Part shown: positions 22,772 to 30,609 of the stretch, one piece after another
Layout: the number at the start of each line of letters is the position of its first letter
Position numbering within the stretch: the stretch's first letter is position 1
Assembly: GCA_947577075.1 (NCBI GenBank)
Contig: CANPTW010000014.1
Span: forward strand, 1 to 56,209
Reading direction: 5' to 3'
DNA: 56,209 nt
Source: an uncultured Oscillibacter sp.
GTDB lineage: Bacteria > Bacillota > Clostridia > Oscillospirales > Oscillospiraceae
Made by a program: the position numbers and the translations under genes
Notes under the pieces: generated by a model
The model's database searches: none
The model's input: only the letters and a program-made list of their open reading frames with translations
What the model was told of the DNA's origin: nothing

Positions 22772-23731
22772 TCAGTACCGGGGGAAGGAACGGACCGTGA
22801 CGTAACAGACGGCGGTGAACCCCGCCGCGTTGGTGGCGGTGATGTCGGCCCGGCCGGGATGCACGGCGGTCACGGTCCCGTCCTGGTCCACGACGGCGGA
22901 CCCCGTCTCCGAGGAAATCCAGGAAACGCTCTTGCTGGCGGCGTTGGCGGGCTGGACCGAGGCGGTGAGGCGCACGCTCTCCCCCGGGAACAGCGTCAGA
23001 GAGGTCCGACTCAGCACAACGCCGGACTCCGCGCCGCTGAACCGGACGCTCCGGCGGAGGGCGGGCTCCACAATGCGGGCGGCGATAACCGCCGCCGCGG
23101 CCCGGGTGACGCCCCGCCCGGGGTGGTAGGTGCCCTGGGCGTCGCTGCCCACCAGCACGCCGGCCCGGTAGAGGGTATAGACGCCGTAGCCGCCGGGTTC
23201 CTCGGGGGACACGTCGGGAATGCCCCCGTCCATGACGGTGTTGATCCCCGGCACCGCCTCGGCGGGAACGGCGTTGACCAGAATGGCCGCAAAGCTCCGG
23301 CGGCTGGCGGAAAGGCTGAAATCCTCATACTGCCTGGGGGTGAGAATCCCCATATTCAGGGCGTATTCCACATCGGTCTGCCCCGCCGGAACGCGCCAGT
23401 TGTTGTAGATGCAGTGAATCCGCACCGCCAGGGAAACCGCCTCCCCCAGGGTGACCCCCTGCTCCGGGGCGAAGTCCGGGCCCGCCTCCGTCAGGCCCCG
23501 CTCGTAGAGCACGGCCAGCTCCTCTTCGTACCACGCGCCGGCGGGCACGTCGGCGAAGACGCCGGGGGCGTAGTCCCGGACCTTTTCAAAGTGGTTGAGG
23601 CCCAGGGCCCGGCTGCTCCACCGCCAGCCGGTGGCGGTCTGCCCGTTCCAGGCTCCGTCCGCCAGGGCCATGGGCGTGGCCAGGGCCAGGCACAGCGCCA
23701 GCGCCGTCAGCATCGATACCAGTTTCTTCAA
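22772..23731 (-). CDS. Exported SLH-like protein with a BIG2 domain
   Basis: A 319-residue protein with a signal peptide (KKLVSMLTALALCLALATPMALA). Degenerate S-layer homology repeats occupy ~55-225 (GVFADVPAGAWYEEELAVLYERGL; YRAGVLVGSDAQGTYHPGRGVTR). A C-terminal bacterial Ig-like BIG2 domain follows (SLTLFPGESVRLTASVQPANA...VTAVHPGRADITA). Probably a cell-wall-associated structural or adhesion protein. Single-gene unit with its own promoter ~220 nt upstream. Confidence 0.85.
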   Translation of the reverse strand: MKKLVSMLTALALCLALATPMALADGAWNGQTATGWRWSSRALGLNHFEKVRDYAPGVFADVPAGAWYEEELAVLYERGLTEAGPDFAPEQGVTLGEAVSLAVRIHCIYNNWRVPAGQTDVEYALNMGILTPRQYEDFSLSASRRSFAAILVNAVPAEAVPGINTVMDGGIPDVSPEEPGGYGVYTLYRAGVLVGSDAQGTYHPGRGVTRAAAAVIAARIVEPALRRSVRFSGAESGVVLSRTSLTLFPGESVRLTASVQPANAASKSVSWISSETGSAVVDQDGTVTAVHPGRADITATNAAGFTAVCYVTVRSFPRY

Positions 23732-24027
23732 GGGAAGCCCTCCTCCGCCATTACGCGATCCGCAGGTCGTTTCTATATGGGTTACGAACGCGCCGATTCC
23801 GTCAGCATGGACAGATCCGCGTCAGAGATTTTCGCCGGCAGGGGAGAAAAACGCGGGAATCCCGACGGATTTCAGGGTTTTCCGCCCAAGGATCGGCGAA
23901 AATTCATGGCGTGAAGACGGTTCACCGGCACTTCCTTTTAAGCATAATCCCTCCCCCGGGATCCGTCAAGGGTTTTTGGGGAGATTGGCAAAAAAAGGAA
24001 GGTCCTCCCGCTTTTTTGACATGCAAA
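23732..24027. other. Intergenic region with a promoter and a palindromic repeat
   Basis: Holds a minus-strand promoter (TTGACG, 17 nt, TATGCT at 23940-23968) for the SLH/BIG2 gene and the ~78-bp repeat listed separately at 23829-23906. Nothing else is recognised. Confidence 0.45.
23829..23906 (+). repeat. Short palindromic repeat, copy 1
   Basis: It begins TTTTCGCCG and ends CGGCGAAAA, with the core CGCGGGAATCCCGACGG. The core recurs, with inverted-repeat ends, at 49909-49984 on the other strand. Confidence 0.6.
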
Positions 24028-24050
24028 AGCGGACGGCAGCGCCGTCCGCT
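24028..24050. terminator. Terminator of the radical SAM gene
   Basis: AGCGGACGGC / GCCGTCCGCT with T-rich sequence on both sides. Confidence 0.7.
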
Positions 24051-24068
24051 TTCCTTTACGCCGTTCGC

Positions 24069-24956
24069 TCACGCGATCCGTGCCAGCCACTTCAGGTCAT
24101 AGGGCTCGAAGACCACCCGTTCATAGGCCGCCACGTCCAGGGGCGTGCCGTCCCAGTCGCCGTGGATGTCCCCGTTCTGCTTGATGAGGATGTCGTACAG
24201 GATGTCATAGGTCGCCCCGTCCTTGGGGTCCGTCTCCACGATGGTGGAGTAGGGCAGGGTCTTGTGATAGGTCAGCTCCATCCCCTGATAGTCGAAGTGG
24301 AAACCGCAGCGCATCCGGCACCCGTCCAGCCCGGTGTACCGGGCGATCTTCTTCAGGTCCTGGAGGATCTTGTCCCCCTCCTCCTCATAGAGGTTCTCCG
24401 GCGTGGTGGCGGTGTAGTCGAACCGGAACTGAATGGAGGCCCCGGGGACCTTCTTAAAACGGTCCAGGTAGGGGACCAGGTCCTGGGCGGGATAGTCCTT
24501 ATAGAGCACGCAGTTCACCCGGAAGGGCACAGGCAGCCGGGCCAGCAGGCCGTCGTTGGACTCCACCACGTATTTCTGCATGTGCCGGGAGACGTTGATG
24601 CAGGTGATCTTGCCCTTGTTCCTCTCCGCGAAGGCCAGGATGTCCTCCTCCGTCTGGAACTCGGACACGGGCAGGGTGGTGTTGATATAGACCTTGTGGG
24701 TGGCGGGGATCTCGTCCAGCATGGACTGGAGAACCTCCAGGTCGGCGAAGGGCTCGCCGCCGGTGAACACAAAATCGCAGTAGGGCGTGATGGCGTCCAT
24801 CCGGCGGATGCTGGCGCGGATTTTCTCGGCGGAGAAGCCGGTCAGGTCCGCGTACTCGCCTTTATTGATGCAGAAGGGGCAGTGGTTCCTGCAGTCGTAG
24901 GGAACAAAAACCGTCACCGTGGCGCCGCCCTCCCGCGTCTTGTAGGGATGCTTCAT
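24069..24956 (-). CDS. Radical SAM protein, substrate unknown
   Basis: A 295-residue cytoplasmic protein. The cluster motif is CRNHCPFC (CX3CX2C) within VPYDCRNHCPFCINKGEY, followed by the GGE motif FVFTGGEPF. There is no SPASM-type cysteine-rich tail; one late RMRCGFHF pair is present. The start MKHPYKTREGG follows AAAGGCGAG. No precursor peptide or partner enzyme is adjacent, so the reaction cannot be assigned. Confidence 0.85.
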   Translation of the reverse strand: MKHPYKTREGGATVTVFVPYDCRNHCPFCINKGEYADLTGFSAEKIRASIRRMDAITPYCDFVFTGGEPFADLEVLQSMLDEIPATHKVYINTTLPVSEFQTEEDILAFAERNKGKITCINVSRHMQKYVVESNDGLLARLPVPFRVNCVLYKDYPAQDLVPYLDRFKKVPGASIQFRFDYTATTPENLYEEEGDKILQDLKKIARYTGLDGCRMRCGFHFDYQGMELTYHKTLPYSTIVETDPKDGATYDILYDILIKQNGDIHGDWDGTPLDVAAYERVVFEPYDLKWLARIA

Positions 24957-24992
24957 AACGTCGTCTCGCCTTTCCGTCTTATAGTGGTAACG

Positions 24993-25010
24993 GTACGGCC
25001 CGGGCCGTAC
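24993..25010. promoter_or_regulatory. Perfect 18-bp palindrome upstream of the radical SAM gene
   Basis: GTACGGCCCGGGCCGTAC lies ~37 bp before the start codon, next to a TATAAG-like -10 (minus strand). A possible operator. Confidence 0.5.
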
Positions 25011-25171
25011 ACAAACCCTTATTTTAAAGGATTTTTCCCGGAAGGTCAAGAGCAATTCGGAAATTTGCTGTTGAAAAATATGCCCCTGGAAACGCGTGGA
25101 GGGCCCAAGGGCGCGGGACAGCCCCGCCGGCCTCCGTTCTGCCGCCGGAATATAAAATTTCCCACGCCCTA

Positions 25172-25200
25172 TTGACAACGATCCTTGTCAGTGCTATACT
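25172..25200 (+). promoter_or_regulatory. Promoter of the XRE-DUF3169 pair
   Basis: TTGACA, 17-nt spacer, TATACT. The -35 is part of the first operator dyad (25172-25190). Confidence 0.85.
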
Positions 25201-25245
25201 CGGTTTTGACAAGAATCATTGTCATAAAGACAACCCCTCTTGTCA
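25172..25245 (+). promoter_or_regulatory. Array of three GACAA-N-TTGTC operator dyads
   Basis: TTGACAACGATCCTTGTCA (25172-25190), TTGACAAGAATCATTGTCA (25206-25224) and GACAA-N6-TTGTC (25229-25244). They cover the -35 and the leader of the XRE gene, the expected layout for autorepression. Confidence 0.7.
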
Positions 25246-25265
25246 AAACGCAGGGAGGTGACGGA

Positions 25266-25481
25266 ATGCCGCTGTACAACCGGCTGAAGGAGCACCGGGC
25301 CCGCCTGGGGGTGAACCAGCAGGAGCTGGGGCGCCTGGCGGGGGTTTCCCGGCAGACCATCAGCCAAATTGAGCGGGGAGACTACTCCCCCTCCGTGACC
25401 CTGGCGCTGAAGCTGGCGAAGATCTGCGCCGTGCGGGTGGAAGACATCTTTACCTATGAGGAGGAAGGGACCCATGAATAA
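25266..25481 (+). CDS. Small XRE-family regulator (YozG-like)
   Basis: A 71-residue helix-turn-helix protein (LGRLAGVSRQTISQIERGDYSPSVTLALKLAK), the compact type commonly paired with a membrane protein in Firmicutes. GGAGGTGA precedes the ATG. It overlaps the DUF3169 gene by 8 nt. Likely autoregulates through the dyads at 25172-25245. Confidence 0.9.
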   Translation: MPLYNRLKEHRARLGVNQQELGRLAGVSRQTISQIERGDYSPSVTLALKLAKICAVRVEDIFTYEEEGTHE

Positions 25482-26241
25482 ACAAGAGAAGGGCGAGAAC
25501 TGGAAGGCTCTGCCCAAGTTCGTCCTGACCATGCTGGGGTCGCTGCTTTTGGGCGGCGTCATCGGCTTTGCCGTCGGATGCAGCCGGGCCTTCGGCCTGG
25601 AGGCCGCCGCCCTGGCGGAGGGGCTCAGCCGCGCCCTGGAGGCCGCCACCCCCTGGGGCATCCCCGTTACATCGGTTCCGACCCTGGGGGGCTGCTTTCT
25701 CCTCTACCGCTCCGCGGCGAAAAAGTACGCTGCCTGGGACGGCGGGGACGAGGACGAGACTTCGGAGTCCATCGACGCGGCTTTAAACTGGGTCTTGCTC
25801 CTCAGCGCCGTTCAGCTCCTCATCAACTTTTTCTTCATGGCCGCCTTCTGCGTCTACTGCATCGACGGGGACATGTCCGCCCTGGCCCTGGTGGGGGTGT
25901 TCGTCCTCTCCTGCGGCCTCGTTCTCTTCGCCCAGCAGAAGGCCGTGGACCTGACCCGCCGGATGAACCCGGAGAAGCACGGCAGCGTCTACGACACGAA
26001 GTTCCAAAAGAAGTGGCTGGAGAGCTGTGACGAGTCGGAGCGCCGCCAGATCGGCCAGGCCTGCTACCGGGCCTACATGGTGGCCAGCCGGTTCTGCCTG
26101 GGGCTCTGGCTGGTGCTGGTGGTTGCGAGCATGGTCTTTGAGATGAGCGTCCTCCCGGTCTTCGTCCTGCTGCTGGTCTGGGGGGTCCTGCAGGTGACCT
26201 ACAGCCTGGAGTGCCTCCGGATGGGGAGGCGTTCCGCGTAA
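25474..26241 (+). CDS. DUF3169-type membrane protein
   Basis: A 255-residue protein with about six hydrophobic segments (~18-38, 55-80, 105-130, 138-160, 205-228, 232-248) and a cytoplasmic YDTKFQKKWLESCDESERRQIGQACYRAY stretch typical of DUF3169. It overlaps the XRE gene, and such pairs recur across Firmicutes. Function unknown. Confidence 0.75.
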   Translation: MNKQEKGENWKALPKFVLTMLGSLLLGGVIGFAVGCSRAFGLEAAALAEGLSRALEAATPWGIPVTSVPTLGGCFLLYRSAAKKYAAWDGGDEDETSESIDAALNWVLLLSAVQLLINFFFMAAFCVYCIDGDMSALALVGVFVLSCGLVLFAQQKAVDLTRRMNPEKHGSVYDTKFQKKWLESCDESERRQIGQACYRAYMVASRFCLGLWLVLVVASMVFEMSVLPVFVLLLVWGVLQVTYSLECLRMGRRSA

Positions 26242-26339
26242 GGGCGGGCCCGCCCGTTCCACGGGAGCGCCGGGCCGCAGGAAGACGGGCCGCCGAGGGC
26301 GGCGGCCCCTGCCATATTATCAAAGAGGAGGAATTCAAT

Positions 26340-26498
26340 CTGTACGAGTATCAGGTTTTGAGCTTTCTCCAGCTCAAGGAGTGTGAGGAGGCGCTCAACC
26401 GCCTTGCTGAGGAGGGCTGGCGTTTGGCGGCCATGTGTCCCAACCTGGTGATGAGCATGGGGGTCATTGTCACCCTGGAGCGGGAGATTAAAAATTAG
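26340..26498 (+). CDS. Small DUF4177-like protein with probable CTG start
   Basis: A 52-residue protein reading YEYQVLSFLQLKECEEALNR...EEGWRLAAMCPN, like the compact DUF4177 fold. The only well-placed ribosome site (AGAGGAGG, 8 nt) points to CTG at 26340; no ATG or GTG lies near it. The TAG stop falls inside the terminal inverted repeat of the MITE-like element that follows. Confidence 0.6.
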   Translation: MYEYQVLSFLQLKECEEALNRLAEEGWRLAAMCPNLVMSMGVIVTLEREIKN

Positions 26499-26656
26499 AG
26501 CAGTTCTCTAAAATAATGAGAAAAAAGGAAGCGAGGGCGGGAATTGCAGGGCAAGGCGGAGGACGCAGGCGGGCTGGCGCCCGTCAAGGACGACAACGCG
26601 GCCATGCAATTTCCGAACCGCTGAACTTTTCTCAGTATTTTTGAGAAGTGCTCTAA
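26495..26656. mobile_element. 162-bp MITE-like element
   Basis: Terminal inverted repeats of ~30 bp (starting TTAGAGCAGTTCTC on the left and ending GAGAAGTGCTCTAA on the right) with about 27 matching positions. The 100-bp interior is GC-rich and non-coding. It is non-autonomous; no transposase with these ends is in the window. Confidence 0.75.
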
Positions 26657-26659
26657 GAA

Positions 26660-26694
26660 GAGGCCGGAGGACACGCGCCCTCCGGCCTTTTTTT
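26660..26694. terminator. Terminator, bidirectional
   Basis: An AGGCCGGAGG / CCTCCGGCC stem followed by seven T on the plus strand. It lies between convergent genes. Confidence 0.8.
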
Positions 26695-26697
26695 GAT

Positions 26698-27375
26698 TCA
26701 GCCTGCCTTCTCCGGGGCCCCAGGAACCGCCGGGGGGGCCAGAACCTCCTCCGGCAGTCCGCTGTCCGCAGGGACCCGCTCAAAGGAGAACGCCCCGCCG
26801 GTCTTCCGCCCGTGGACCAGGATGGTGTAATCCCCGGTCCTGGGAATCTCCACGGACTGTTCCCCGTTCAGCGGGGACCCCTCCAGAAGGGTCTCCCCGT
26901 CCTCGCCGCTGACCTCCACCTCCAGCCAGCCGCTGTATGTGTCGATCCGGCCCGCCAGGGTATCCCCGGCCTCCAGATAGAGGGTGTGGGAGTCGAAGCC
27001 GTTGAAGAACGCGTAGTCCATGCGGTAGCCGGTTTCGTCGGCGCAGCGGGAGCAGTCGCGGGCGTTGAAAACCTCCCCGTTTTCCCAGGCCCAGGCGGCG
27101 GCGTAGAACACCAGCCCCGCCCCGACGAGGAGGAAGCAGAGGAGCATTCCAACCCAGTCGTACTTGACTTTTCCGCCGCCCCGGGCGGACAGCAGGGTTT
27201 CCACTCCCAGGGCCACCAGGATGAGGGGGGAGGCCTTCAGCAGCCACCCGATCTCCACCTGGGGCCACAGCAGGGAGACCAGCATCCCCAGCCCCGCCGC
27301 CACCAGGACCACCCCCAGGGTAAAGGTCCCCACCCGGCGCTGGGGCCGGGCGGCCATTCCCTCACCGGCCGTCAT
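26698..27375 (-). CDS. Membrane protein, LiaF/DUF5668-like N-terminus
   Basis: A 225-residue protein. Two or three hydrophobic segments (~16-65 and 75-95) match the short multi-pass repeat seen in LiaI/LiaF-type proteins (TLGVVLVAAGLGMLVSLLW...ASPLILVALGVETLL). An extracellular beta-rich domain with a CSRC pair and a Pro-rich tail follows. AGGAGG precedes the ATG. Last gene of the sigma-factor operon starting at 29131; overlaps the upstream gene by 14 nt. Probably an envelope-stress component. Confidence 0.65.
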   Translation of the reverse strand: MTAGEGMAARPQRRVGTFTLGVVLVAAGLGMLVSLLWPQVEIGWLLKASPLILVALGVETLLSARGGGKVKYDWVGMLLCFLLVGAGLVFYAAAWAWENGEVFNARDCSRCADETGYRMDYAFFNGFDSHTLYLEAGDTLAGRIDTYSGWLEVEVSGEDGETLLEGSPLNGEQSVEIPRTGDYTILVHGRKTGGAFSFERVPADSGLPEEVLAPPAVPGAPEKAG

Positions 27376-28153
27376 GGTCCGCCTCCTGGCTCTCCTGGAG
27401 CTCCTTCTCGTACTTCTCCACGTTGAACTCCGACTTCCATTCCAGGGTCACGGGCACGGGTTCCGCGGGCTGTTCCGGCTCCTCCGCCTGGGGGACCTCC
27501 GGGGCCTTAGGGTCCGGCTTCTCATGGAAGGCGCTCTCCGCCTGCGTCCAGGGGGTTTCTCTCATCCTCGGGGGCTCCGCGGGGCCCCTGGGGGGCGTGT
27601 AGGAGGGGCCGTCATAGGAACCGCCGTCCTTGGGGGCCTTGGGCCCCTTGATGAACCAGATGCCCAGGGCGATGATCAGCACCGTCCCCAGGATCCGGGG
27701 CATATCCCAGACCAGCAGATCGTACAGCCAGTCGACGAGCCACATGTCCCGCCAGGGGGCCAGCAGGTTCCGGGCCACGGTCATATACAGGCTGTACGCC
27801 CCCACCGCCACCAGCAGCCAGCCGATGAGGCTCCCCCGGCGGCTGAGAATGCGGCTAAGCTTCCGGGCGTCCATGTCGGACAATCCGAACATGAACTCAT
27901 CCTCCGGGGCCATCCCCTCCCGAATCTGGCGGCGGAGGTTGAAGCTGTCAAAGAACGAGTAGGCCCACAGGGGCAGGATGAGGACCGACAGGGCTCCCAT
28001 CTCCAGGAACACCGCGATAAACACCATGACGGTGAAAATCATGGTCTGGGAAATGCCCCGTTTCATGTAGCCCAGACACATCTGTCCGCAGCCGGGGACG
28101 CAGGACCAGAGCAGGTACCAGCAGCCCCACAAAAATTTTTTAATGGCTTTCAT
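27362..28153 (-). CDS. Membrane protein of the ECF sigma operon
   Basis: A 263-residue protein. An N-terminal TM2-like segment (WSCVPGCGQMCLGYMKRGISQ) is followed by about four transmembrane helices up to ~165 and then a long Pro/Glu-rich cytoplasmic tail. ATGA overlap with the anti-sigma gene shows translational coupling. Role unknown; likely part of the sensory output of the operon. Confidence 0.65.
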   Translation of the reverse strand: MKAIKKFLWGCWYLLWSCVPGCGQMCLGYMKRGISQTMIFTVMVFIAVFLEMGALSVLILPLWAYSFFDSFNLRRQIREGMAPEDEFMFGLSDMDARKLSRILSRRGSLIGWLLVAVGAYSLYMTVARNLLAPWRDMWLVDWLYDLLVWDMPRILGTVLIIALGIWFIKGPKAPKDGGSYDGPSYTPPRGPAEPPRMRETPWTQAESAFHEKPDPKAPEVPQAEEPEQPAEPVPVTLEWKSEFNVEKYEKELQESQEADHDGR

Positions 28154-28623
28154 GCCTCGTTTCCTCCTTCTATAAACCGACCGGGCCGGAACCCGTCAAA
28201 AAAATCCGACAGTCCGCCCACGGTTCCCCGCAGGGTATCGCTGACCCCTCCGGCCAGCTCCGTCAGCTGCCGGGAGACGCTGGGCCGGTCCTCCGGCAGG
28301 GCGGGCCGGGGGAACTCCGCCCGCTCCCCGCCCCACAGAACCGTCAGGGCCAGGGCGACGGCGGCGGCCGCCGTGGCGTACCGGCCGGTAACCAGGCGGA
28401 TGGCCCGGCTCCGGACCCGGCTCCAAAGGGCCCTCCGGCAGGACCGCTCCGGGACCAGCAGCGTCCCCTCCTCCAGGGCCAGGGCGTAGCGCTGTAAACA
28501 GTAATCGCAGAAGGCCAGATGCTCCGCGATCTCCAGCCGCTCCAGCTCGTCAAACGCGTCCTCGTTCCGGGCCAGGGCCTCCAGGGCCCCGGTGCTCAAA
28601 TGCCCGTCCTCACGGAATACCAT
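28150..28623 (-). CDS. Anti-sigma factor with zinc-finger-like motif
   Basis: A 157-residue protein. The N-terminal HLAFCDYCLQRYAL segment has the HxxxCxxC of zinc-binding anti-sigma domains, and one transmembrane helix follows at ~82-100 (ATAAAAVALALTVLW). I chose the ATG at 28623, 8 nt after GGAAGGGAG. It overlaps the sigma gene by 14 nt, the usual coupling of an ECF sigma and its inhibitor. Confidence 0.8.
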   Translation of the reverse strand: MVFREDGHLSTGALEALARNEDAFDELERLEIAEHLAFCDYCLQRYALALEEGTLLVPERSCRRALWSRVRSRAIRLVTGRYATAAAAVALALTVLWGGERAEFPRPALPEDRPSVSRQLTELAGGVSDTLRGTVGGLSDFFDGFRPGRFIEGGNEA

Positions 28624-29131
28624 GTCTTCCACTCCCTTCCAATGCCTCCCGCAGGAGCTTTTTCCCCCGGGAGAGCTGTGTATAAACGGTTTTCACCGGC
28701 CTGCCCAGGGCCAGGGCCGCCTCCTCCGGGCTCCGCTCCTCCAGCAGGCACAATCGGCACACCTGCCGGTAGGGCTCCTTCAGCGCTTGAAGCGCTGTTA
28801 CGATCTCCGCCTCCCCGCTCCGCCGGAGGACCGCCTCCTCGGCGGGCGGGGCCAGGCCTCTGGTCAGCGCTTCTTCCCCGGGGAGCACCGTCCGGCGGTT
28901 CCAGGCGCTTTGGAGGTGGTCCTTGGCCTTGTTGGCGGCGATGCGGCTGAGCCACTGCCGTTCGCAGCCCTCCGGCATGCCCGCCCGGTGAATGTAGGCG
29001 GAGAGAAAGGTCTCCTGGGTCAGGTCCTCCGCCGCCGCGGCGTCCCGGACCAGCTGGAAGCAGACGGTATACACCAGCCGCTCATATTGCAGCACCAGCT
29101 CCGAGAACCGCTCCTTTGTCATGGCTGCCAC
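28610..29131 (-). CDS. ECF RNA polymerase sigma factor (first of two)
   Basis: A 173-residue protein with region 2 (YERLVYTVCFQLVRDAAAAEDLTQETFLSAY) and region 4 (LKEPYRQVCRLCLLEERSPEEAALALGRPVKTVYTQLSRGKKLL). A GTG at 29131 follows GGGGGGTGG; an ATG at 29122 is the alternative. The promoter TGAAGA-N17-CGTA upstream looks like an ECF promoter, suggesting autoregulation. The operon includes an anti-sigma factor and two membrane proteins. Confidence 0.9.
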   Translation of the reverse strand: MAAMTKERFSELVLQYERLVYTVCFQLVRDAAAAEDLTQETFLSAYIHRAGMPEGCERQWLSRIAANKAKDHLQSAWNRRTVLPGEEALTRGLAPPAEEAVLRRSGEAEIVTALQALKEPYRQVCRLCLLEERSPEEAALALGRPVKTVYTQLSRGKKLLREALEGSGRHGIP

Positions 29132-29204
29132 GCCGTCCTGCCACCCCCCTCCCAGGTCCGCCGGGACGCCTCCCGGCGGACCCCCTGTCGTCCGACGCCT
29201 ATAA

Positions 29205-29231
29205 TACGAAACGCCGCCGTGAAATTCTTCA
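29205..29231 (-). promoter_or_regulatory. Probable autoregulated ECF promoter
   Basis: Minus strand: TGAAGA, 17 nt, CGTA(TTATA). It resembles the TGAAAC-N16-CGTA class recognised by many Firmicute ECF sigma factors. Confidence 0.5.
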
Positions 29232-29291
29232 AAAAATTAAGAATTTTTTCTCCGGCCTTCCAGGCGGTCCCAGCGGAGGAGACGCGGCGCC

Positions 29292-29456
29292 TATTCACAA
29301 ATGAATTGATTCTATTCATTTGTGAATAAACGGCCCCTGTATTCCGGTTCTTTGCGCGGTTTTCACAGAAACGGCGCCGCAGTCTCCACGTTTTTCACAA
29401 AGGGGCGGCCGCGGGGTCCGCGTGCGCCCTCCCTCCGGTCTATTCAAAAATGAATA
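29292..29456 (+). promoter_or_regulatory. Three TATTCA-N4-TGAAT(A) operator boxes
   Basis: Boxes at 29292-29307, 29313-29328 and 29441-29456. The first two are 21 bp apart (two helical turns) and together form a 15-bp stem. They lie in the 500-bp region between the sigma operon and the crotonase gene. Confidence 0.65.
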
Positions 29457-29560
29457 ATCCGCGGGATTTCCAAAAAATACCCTGTCCCAAACGGAGAAAA
29501 GACCCCCCGTTTTTTTGGCATTCTGAACAGGAAACTGTCTTCTCCGGCAGAAACTGCGGC

Positions 29561-29590
29561 TTGAAAACCTGGCACGGAATTTGCTATAAT
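29561..29590 (+). promoter_or_regulatory. Promoter of the crotonase gene cluster
   Basis: TTGAAA, 18-nt spacer, TATAAT, 57 nt before the start codon. Confidence 0.75.
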
Positions 29591-29647
29591 ATCGGTCGGG
29601 TAAAAACGGGGGAAGGGCCCCGAAAAAAATGAAGGAGGATCCCAACT

Positions 29648-30448
29648 ATGTATCAGACCGTTCGTTATGAGAAGCAGGATGGCATCGGCATTGCCACCAT
29701 CAACCGCCCCGAGGCGCTGAACGCCCTGAATTCTCAGGTCGTTTCCGACCTGGAGGCGCTGATCGGCGAGGTGGAGAAGGATACGGAGCTCCGGGCCTTC
29801 ATCCTCACCGGCGAGGGCCGCTCCTTCGTGGCCGGGGCGGACATCGGCGAGCAGAAGCCCATGGACGTGGCCCAGGGCCGCAAGTGGGGCCAGCGGGGCA
29901 GCGCCCTGTTCCGCCGCATCGAGAAGCTGGAGATTCCCACCATCGCGGCGGTGAACGGCTTCGCCCTGGGCGGCGGCTGTGAGATCGCCATGAGCTGCGA
30001 CATCATCCTGGCGGCGGGCCCCAACGCCGAGGGCAAGGGCGGCGCGAAGTTCGGCCAGCCGGAAGTGGGCCTTGGCATCACCCCCGGCTTCTCCGGCACC
30101 CAGCGGCTCCCCCGCCGGGTGGGCGTGGCCAAGGCCAAGGAACTGATCTTCTCCGGCAAGGTCATCGGCGCCGACGAGGCCAAGGCCATCGGCCTGGTGA
30201 ACGAGGTCTACGCCCCCGAGGAGCTGCTGGACGCCGCGGTGAAAATGGCCCAGTCCTTTGCGGTCAACGCCCCCATCGCGGTGAAGTACTCCAAGGCCTG
30301 CATCGACCGGGGGATGCAGATGGACATCGACGACGGCATCGCCCTGGAAAACGAGCTCTTCGCCATGTGCTTCGCCACCGAGGACCAGAAGGAGGGCATG
30401 GGCGCCTTCCTGGAGAAGCGCAAGGAAAAGCACTTCCAGAACAAATAA
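29648..30448 (+). CDS. crt: Enoyl-CoA hydratase (crotonase)
   Basis: A 266-residue crotonase-fold enzyme. The oxyanion-hole and acid/base motifs are present: SFVAGADIGEQ, NGFALGGGCEIAMSCD and KFGQPEVGLGITPGFSGTQRL with both catalytic Glu. It hydrates crotonyl-CoA to 3-hydroxybutyryl-CoA or the reverse. AAGGAGG precedes the ATG. First gene of a cluster with CoA-transferase, AbfD, acyl-CoA dehydrogenase and Etf, which defines its likely substrate. Confidence 0.92.
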   Translation: MYQTVRYEKQDGIGIATINRPEALNALNSQVVSDLEALIGEVEKDTELRAFILTGEGRSFVAGADIGEQKPMDVAQGRKWGQRGSALFRRIEKLEIPTIAAVNGFALGGGCEIAMSCDIILAAGPNAEGKGGAKFGQPEVGLGITPGFSGTQRLPRRVGVAKAKELIFSGKVIGADEAKAIGLVNEVYAPEELLDAAVKMAQSFAVNAPIAVKYSKACIDRGMQMDIDDGIALENELFAMCFATEDQKEGMGAFLEKRKEKHFQNK

Positions 30449-30545
30449 CTTACGTTTTCTCGTGAGAAAAAGTAAGCCAAAAGAGCTTTGACTCGCTCTG
30501 ACTGCCTGGCAGTAAACCGGGCCGTTGCGACGGCGACGGAGGAAT
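30449..30545 (+). repeat. Hairpin-plus-tail intergenic element, copy a
   Basis: A CTTAC...GTAAG hairpin starts right after the crt stop. The tail contains CTCGCTCTGACTGCCTGGCAG and GCGACGGCGACGG. Same family as 35181, 36096, 37356 and 47817. Confidence 0.65.
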
Positions 30546-30609
30546 CCAAAATCGAAAGTCAAGTTTTCTTTCAGTCTCATTTTATCACAGAAAAAGGAGT
30601 TCGGAAAGC

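Noticed and set aside
23735-23950. c-di-AMP or c-di-GMP riboswitch in the SLH/BIG2 gene leader
   Set aside because: The ~220-nt leader length fits, but none of the conserved motifs I remember for these classes could be aligned; the palindromic repeat explains part of it.
25172-25245. Short direct repeats as a CRISPR or plasmid iteron array
   Set aside because: The units are dyads placed over a consensus promoter of an XRE gene, which fits operators better; there is no replication gene nearby.
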